From Anaerolineales bacterium UBA5797 (lineage in GTDB: Bacteria > Chloroflexota > Anaerolineae > Anaerolineales > Villigracilaceae): a stretch of 64,000 nt of DNA. The stretch covers positions 61,280 to 125,279 of the forward strand of contig DIDP01000078.1 of the NCBI GenBank assembly GCA_002418205.1, written 5' to 3'. Positions within the stretch are counted from its first letter, which is position 1; the number at the start of each line of letters is the position of its first letter. Both the position numbers and the translations under genes were made by a program. The notes under the pieces are model-generated. The model saw only the letters and a program-made list of their open reading frames with translations. It searched no databases and was not told the origin of the DNA. Below are positions 59,618 to 64,000 of the stretch, piece after piece.

Positions 59618-59668
59618 ACCATGGACTATGGACTATGGACGATGGTCAACGGTCGATTGTCCATGGTC
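59618..59668. repeat. CCATGGAC/GACTATGG dispersed repeat
   Basis: ACCATGGAC...GTCCATGGT inverted ends with internal direct ATGGACT units (ATGGACTATGGACTATGGAC). It is intergenic, between the SDR and neuA-like genes. Confidence 0.6.
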
Positions 59669-59672
59669 AGGG

Positions 59673-60500
59673 TTACCACGCCGTCCAGCCGCCATCCACA
59701 ATAACGTTATTGCCCGTCATATATGAGGAGGCATCCGAGGCGAGGAACAGCAGCGCGCCGTTCATTTCATCCTTGTTCGCCATGCGCCCGAGGATGGTCT
59801 TGGCGGAATAATTCTTCACGAAGTAATCCTCGTGGTTATTGAACACACCGCCGGGTGTGAGCGCATTGACGCGGATCTCCGTCCCAGCGTAGTACGCGGC
59901 GAGATATTTGGTAAAGCCCATCACACCCGCCTTCGTCACCGTGTAATAGACCGGCTTGAACGCCACGCGCTGTCCGTCCCTGATGTAGATGCGCTGGTCG
60001 GGACCGTTGAGTCCGTAGGTGGAGCAGATGTTGATGATGCTGCCCTTGTTTCCGTGTGCGAGCATCGGCTTGACACACGCCTGCGTGACGAGGAACATGC
60101 CGGTCAGGTTGACGTTCAGCGCCGCGTTCCATTGATCGAGCGGGTAATCCTCGAACGCGCCGGGCGCCATGCCTTTCTTCATCGCGTCCGGGTCGAACTT
60201 GGGATCGAGCGCCGCGCTGTTGACGAGGATATCCAAATGCCCGAATTTGGCCAGGATCTTCTCCACCATCGCGTTGACCGAATCGGGCTGGGTGATGTCG
60301 GTGTGAATTGCCAGGGATTTGTATCCGCTTTTCGCAAGCGTATCAGCCGTCCCTTGCGCAGCCGAAGCGTTCATGTCCACCACGGCGACCGCCGCGCCCG
60401 CCTCCGCCAGTGTCCTGCAGAACTCCGCGCCGAGCAGTCCCACGCCACCCGTCACCACTGCCACGCGTCCGGTCAGATTGAATTTATCCTGAATTTTCAA
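59673..60500 (-). CDS. SDR family oxidoreductase
   Basis: 275-residue classical short-chain dehydrogenase. The cofactor motif is TGGVGLLG, NSAA follows, and the catalytic Tyr-Lys is YTVTKAGV with a Ser in ICSTYGLNG. NNVIVDGGWTAW closes the protein. The cluster context suggests a step on a sugar or nonulosonate precursor, but substrate cannot be deduced. AAGGAG lies before the ATG, and only 9 bp separate it from the upstream membrane glycosyltransferase gene. Confidence 0.9.
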   Translation of the reverse strand: MKIQDKFNLTGRVAVVTGGVGLLGAEFCRTLAEAGAAVAVVDMNASAAQGTADTLAKSGYKSLAIHTDITQPDSVNAMVEKILAKFGHLDILVNSAALDPKFDPDAMKKGMAPGAFEDYPLDQWNAALNVNLTGMFLVTQACVKPMLAHGNKGSIINICSTYGLNGPDQRIYIRDGQRVAFKPVYYTVTKAGVMGFTKYLAAYYAGTEIRVNALTPGGVFNNHEDYFVKNYSAKTILGRMANKDEMNGALLFLASDASSYMTGNNVIVDGGWTAW

Positions 60501-60509
60501 AATTGCTCC

Positions 60510-62108
60510 TTAAGGTCTGGCAGTATAGATCGAATCGCCCTGCGATTTGTGCGCCAGATACAAGCCGTCCACCAATTCATCGATATCCACTGCCACGTTG
60601 TCGCCGCCGTCGAAGATCGCAAGCACCGCCCTGCCTGAGGTGATCTCGCTCTGCATTTCCGCCACGCTTTGCTCGAAACCCGGGCGTTCCTGCGCGGTCA
60701 CCGCGTCGTAACGGTAGGGCAGCACCCGCGCGCCGCGCCCAACGTACAGATAGACCGCCGCCGGTTCATTGGTGTAGATCATGACGTCCTTCGGTTCTTC
60801 GCGCAGAAATGCCATCGCCTGCGAATCGTACCATTGGAAGGATGCATAACCGAGACCGCTCCGGGACCAGTCTGCGATGGTGATGGATTGTTTATAAACG
60901 GAAAATGCGAACAGGAGAACCGTCGCTGCGATCACGAGCGGGCGCTGTCTTTTTCGCATCCAGATCCCCAACGCGACCAGCAGGATCAGCAGACCGACAT
61001 ACACCGGCGAGAGGATTCGGAGCCGGAATTTCGTCGCGGCGTCGAACATGGTCATGGAGGCGACGATGGAGGCGAGATAGGCAAAGATGTGCAGGCCGGT
61101 CGTGAAGGAGATGACTTCGCGCGATTCCTTTCCGCCTCTTTCCAAAGCCGATGCCTGTCGCGGCTTCGAGAAATATTTCCACGCTTTGAAAAGGGTCCAG
61201 ACCAGCACCGCGCTGAGGATGATGACGATCAATATCTCGATGATCCCCGGCTGCTTGAAGATTTCGCGGCGCCAGGCTTCGACCGGGACCAAAAATTCCG
61301 AGGCCTCACGCCGGCCGATCACCAGATTATCCGCGGTGATGGGATGCCACGCAAACGTGCGGTTCGTCGCGTTCCCCGCGACGAGGCGGTTACGAAGCGC
61401 CCAGACCACCCCCCAGGGGAGGAAACCTGCAAGGAAGATGCCGATGCTGGTGAAGCGCTTGCGCCAGCTTGTGCGTAACACAACGATCGCGGCGATGAAG
61501 GTCGCGGCAAGCGCAAGCCCCGCATAGCGCGTGAGATATGCCATGCCGGCAAAGATCCCGCAGGCGACCAGCCACCACCATTCGCCCGAGATGCCTCTTC
61601 CCACGGAGGAAGGCGGCCGCTCGAAATACAGGTCGAACATCCAGAAGGACAATAACGATAGAAAGATGAACAGCGGCTCGCTCATCGCGGCGGCATGGAC
61701 CTTCAGCATCTCGCTGTTCGTGATGAACAGCCCCGCGATGACCAGTCCCGCGGTCAGCGATGGGGTCATCCGCCAGACGAGGATGCCGAGCAGACCGGTG
61801 TTCAGCCCAAACAGGATCGCGTTCACGAAGCGCGTGCCGCGCAAGGGGTCGAGCCCCAACAAGCCGAAGAAAGCCAGTACCGATGAAAAACCGGGAGGAA
61901 AGTGGGTGACCGGCCCGTTGCTCGCGAGCCAGGCTTCGCGATACCCGTTCCCTGCCAGCATGCTGCGCGCGCCGGCGATATAGGCGATGGAATCGTCCGA
62001 GAGACTCAGCCCCTCGGGGGTCGCTTTGAGGACGAGCAATGTCCCGATAACGGCGAGCAGGCTGAGGGTCAGAAAAGATGCGAGGCGGGGAGGAATGCGA
62101 AGGTTCAT
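60510..62108 (-). CDS. GT39/ArnT-like membrane glycosyltransferase
   Basis: About 532 residues with roughly ten membrane helices. The first extracytoplasmic loop has LSDDSIAYIAGARSMLAGNGYREAW followed by HFPPGFSSVLAFFG, the acidic and PP patterns of the GT-C (PMT/ArnT) fold. A C-terminal soluble tail (DVMIYTNEPAAVYLYVGRGA...) follows. It likely transfers a sugar from a polyprenyl carrier. I prefer ATG 62106-62108, because the start 13 codons earlier lies inside the arm of the hairpin 62117-62147. Confidence 0.8.
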   Translation of the reverse strand: MNLRIPPRLASFLTLSLLAVIGTLLVLKATPEGLSLSDDSIAYIAGARSMLAGNGYREAWLASNGPVTHFPPGFSSVLAFFGLLGLDPLRGTRFVNAILFGLNTGLLGILVWRMTPSLTAGLVIAGLFITNSEMLKVHAAAMSEPLFIFLSLLSFWMFDLYFERPPSSVGRGISGEWWWLVACGIFAGMAYLTRYAGLALAATFIAAIVVLRTSWRKRFTSIGIFLAGFLPWGVVWALRNRLVAGNATNRTFAWHPITADNLVIGRREASEFLVPVEAWRREIFKQPGIIEILIVIILSAVLVWTLFKAWKYFSKPRQASALERGGKESREVISFTTGLHIFAYLASIVASMTMFDAATKFRLRILSPVYVGLLILLVALGIWMRKRQRPLVIAATVLLFAFSVYKQSITIADWSRSGLGYASFQWYDSQAMAFLREEPKDVMIYTNEPAAVYLYVGRGARVLPYRYDAVTAQERPGFEQSVAEMQSEITSGRAVLAIFDGGDNVAVDIDELVDGLYLAHKSQGDSIYTARP

Positions 62109-62116
62109 GGAATTAA

Positions 62117-62147
62117 ATGGATGGGCGGGTTTCCCCGGCCCATCCAT
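62117..62147 (-). terminator. Hairpin between sat-cysC and the glycosyltransferase gene
   Basis: ATGGATGGGC (62117-62126) and its complement (62138-62147) with an 11-nt loop. No U-tract follows, so it is probably a partial terminator or processing site inside the operon. Confidence 0.65.
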
Positions 62148-62166
62148 AATGATATTCCATTTTTTG

Positions 62167-63891
62167 TCAGTTGTGGTTCAAATATCCCTGTTCTTCCAGA
62201 TATTTGACGATGATGCGGGCGTTCTCTTCGGGCGTTGCGCCGAATCCCTTGAGCGTGATCTCCGGGTCGATCGGCGGTTCGTAGGGATCGTCCACGCCGG
62301 TGAAGCCCATCGGCTTGCCATCCTGCATTGCCTGGCGCGCCTTGGCATACAAACCCTTCACGTCGCGTTGTTCGCAGATCTCGACCGGCGTATCCATGTA
62401 GACGGTGATGAAGTTGTCGCCCACCATCTTGCGGGCTTCGTTGCGCGTGGCGCGATACGGACTGATCGCAGCGCAGATCACCGCGCCGCTCGCCCGGACG
62501 ATCTCACCCGCCACGAAACCGATGCGCAGGATGTTGGTGTCGCGGTCTTCCTTGCTGAAGCCAAGCCCCTTCGAAAGATGTGTGCGCACCACGTCACCAT
62601 CGAGGATGGCGATCTCGCGTCCGCGTTCGAGGAGCAATGAGGTCAACACCTGTGTGGTGGCGCTCTTGCCGGAGCCGCTCAAACCGGTGAACCAGATGCA
62701 GAAACCCTGCTTGTTCTTGGGCGGGTACATCTCGCGCAGGATCTCAGCGGTCTCGGGGCGCGTGAACCATTCGGGCAGAAGCCTGCCCTTGGCGAGGTAG
62801 TCATCACGCACCTGCGTACCGGAGATGTTGAGGGTCTTCGCACCTTCGGGGATGTCCTTGACCTCGACATAGCGGTCCTCATCGGGCAGATAGACGAGCA
62901 TCTCGAACGGGATCATCTTGACGCCCAATTCGGCTTCGTACTTCTTCATGTTCTCCTGCGCGTCATACGGACCGTAGAACGGCTTGCCGCTCGAATCATT
63001 TCCCGGACCCGCGTGATCGCGCCCAACGATAAAGTGATTCACGCCGTGGTTGCGGCGGATGATGGCATGCAGCAGCACTTCCTTGGGTCCGGCCATGCGC
63101 ATGGCAAGAGGCAGGAGGCTGAGCAGGGTGTTTTTCTTATCGTAATAATTATCGACGAGCGCCTTGTAGATGCGGACGCGTGTGTAGTGGTCCACGTCGC
63201 CGGGCTTGGTCATGCCGACGACAGGATGGATGAGCAGCGAGCCTTTGACCTCCGCGGCGGCGCGCTTGGTCAGTTCCTCATGGATGCGGTGCAGGGGGTT
63301 GCGCGTCTGGAACGCGACAACATTATCGTGTCCCATCTCTGCCAGCAGTTCGCGCACCTGCGCCGGGGTGCGGCGCAGTTCCACGAAATCGTAATACTTG
63401 GGCATGTTTACGACCTTCAAGGGACCCGAGATGCAGACCTTGCCCCAGCGTTCCATTTCCGAAACCATCGGGTGACGCGGGTCGGTGGAGCCATAGGCAA
63501 GCGCGGCTTCGGTCTCGGCATCCCAGTGGAAGACCTCTTCGAGGGTCAGGATGGCGATCACATCGTTGTTGGCGTTGCGCAGGACAATGTCCTCGCCGAC
63601 GGTCGGCAGTTCCTTGGGATCAGCCGTCAGCGTGATGGGAAGCGGGAAGAGGGTCCCATCTGCGAGACGCATTTCGTGCAGGACGCGTTCATAATCCGCC
63701 TTGCCCATGAAGGTGGTCAGCGGGGAAAAGCCGCCCGTGGCGAGCAGTTCCAAATCGCAAAGATTGCGCATGGTGATCTTCATGGAAGGGAGTCTGGAGG
63801 CGCGGGCGAGGAGCTTTTCGCGTTCCTTCCCTTCCACGACAAGGTTTACCAGTTTTCCGCCGTAGGGGGGGATGAGTTTTGCTTTTGACAT
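62167..63891 (-). CDS. Bifunctional sulfate adenylyltransferase / APS kinase
   Basis: 574 residues. Residues 1-385 form ATP sulfurylase: the QTRNPLHRIHEEL ATP site, GRDHAGPGNDSSGKPFYGPYDAQ and LNISGTQVRDDYLAKG. Residues about 390-574 form APS kinase with Walker A TGLSGSGKS, SPYRATRNEARKM and DTPVEICEQRDVKGLYAKARQ. It turns sulfate into PAPS in two steps. Because a PAPS-dependent sulfotransferase lies in the same cluster, the product is probably used for sulfation instead of assimilation. AAGGAGTAATC stands before the ATG. Catalytic motifs are present in both halves. Confidence 0.95.
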   Translation of the reverse strand: MSKAKLIPPYGGKLVNLVVEGKEREKLLARASRLPSMKITMRNLCDLELLATGGFSPLTTFMGKADYERVLHEMRLADGTLFPLPITLTADPKELPTVGEDIVLRNANNDVIAILTLEEVFHWDAETEAALAYGSTDPRHPMVSEMERWGKVCISGPLKVVNMPKYYDFVELRRTPAQVRELLAEMGHDNVVAFQTRNPLHRIHEELTKRAAAEVKGSLLIHPVVGMTKPGDVDHYTRVRIYKALVDNYYDKKNTLLSLLPLAMRMAGPKEVLLHAIIRRNHGVNHFIVGRDHAGPGNDSSGKPFYGPYDAQENMKKYEAELGVKMIPFEMLVYLPDEDRYVEVKDIPEGAKTLNISGTQVRDDYLAKGRLLPEWFTRPETAEILREMYPPKNKQGFCIWFTGLSGSGKSATTQVLTSLLLERGREIAILDGDVVRTHLSKGLGFSKEDRDTNILRIGFVAGEIVRASGAVICAAISPYRATRNEARKMVGDNFITVYMDTPVEICEQRDVKGLYAKARQAMQDGKPMGFTGVDDPYEPPIDPEITLKGFGATPEENARIIVKYLEEQGYLNHN

Positions 63892-63953
63892 GATTACTCC
63901 TTATTGTGCACAGAAAGGTTCTGTGGAAATTTCAGACACAGGGCGCAATTATA

Positions 63954-63982
63954 ACCCAAAATTCAGTTAATGAATTTTGGGT
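63954..63982. terminator. Hairpin upstream of sat-cysC
   Basis: ACCCAAAATTCA (63954-63965) and TGAATTTTGGGT (63971-63982) around GTTAA. It probably ends the transcript arriving from the right. A TATAAT lies next to it on the minus strand as a possible -10 for the glycan operon. Confidence 0.65.
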
Positions 63983-64000
63983 CTCTGGGAATCGCCGTGA

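Noticed and set aside
1..64000. CRISPR arrays, prophage or rRNA genes
   Set aside because: No regularly spaced identical repeats, no phage structural gene run and no rRNA sequence was seen. Repeats present are inverted, dispersed or ettA-derived.

Overview
The window looks like chromosomal DNA from a bacterium of the phylum Chloroflexota, most likely class Anaerolineae. I infer this from moderate-to-high GC, the paired DUF3090/SCO1664-type genes, a lipoprotein solute-binding protein with an Ala/Pro/Glu-rich linker, frequent REP-like hairpins at gene ends, and the overall gene repertoire. No rRNA or other phylogenetic marker is present, so this is inference. Gene density is high, strands are mixed, and most intergenic gaps hold hairpins or dispersed inverted repeats.

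Region 1 (1-19 kb) is core metabolism and housekeeping: a DHH phosphoesterase, an LTA4-hydrolase-type M1 aminopeptidase, homoserine dehydrogenase, an SCO1664/TPR/DUF3090 trio, an acyl-CoA mutase large subunit with isobutyryl-CoA-mutase-type substrate residues, AsnA, a mechanosensitive channel, two divergent phosphofructokinases with different donor motifs, RNase Z, FtsK, tRNA-Arg(CCU), a cysteine-desulfurase-like protein, a universal stress protein and MobA. Upstream of asnA sits what reads as a complete ribosome-mediated attenuator: a strong promoter, a 27-codon leader peptide with six Asn codons, and mutually exclusive RNA segments ending in a terminator.

Region 2 (19-37 kb) starts with an AmmeMemoRadiSam radical SAM gene split by a 445-residue intein placed exactly at the third cluster cysteine. 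It continues with a peptide/nickel-type ABC uptake operon whose binding protein appears circularly permuted, an MFS transporter, a heterodimeric ABC exporter, a beta-glucosidase, RlmB, an exonuclease-WYL fusion and an ada-nudix-S51 operon. It ends with a DsbA/FrnE-like thioredoxin-fold protein whose first active-site cysteine codon is TGA, followed by a bSECIS-like hairpin: a probable selenoprotein.

Region 3 (37-54 kb) is accessory DNA: a higBA module, a winged-helix/nucleotidyltransferase pair, DUF559 genes and fragments, and an ISKra4-family element that truncated a GAF-domain gene. Then comes ettA, followed by a series of progressively degraded copies of its last ~90 bp. These copies are interspersed with cargo genes: a small membrane protein, a membrane sulfatase-like protein, a sigma/anti-sigma-like pair and a ten-PAS GGDEF/EAL protein. 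The arrangement suggests serial insertion at the 3' end of ettA.

Region 4 (54-64 kb) is a minus-strand surface-glycan cluster. ATP sulfurylase/APS kinase can make PAPS, a sulfotransferase can use it, NeuB-like and NeuA-HAD proteins can make and activate a nonulosonic (sialic-type) acid, and an SDR, a GT39-like membrane protein and a capsule-type protein complete a probable sulfated, nonulosonate-containing surface polymer pathway.
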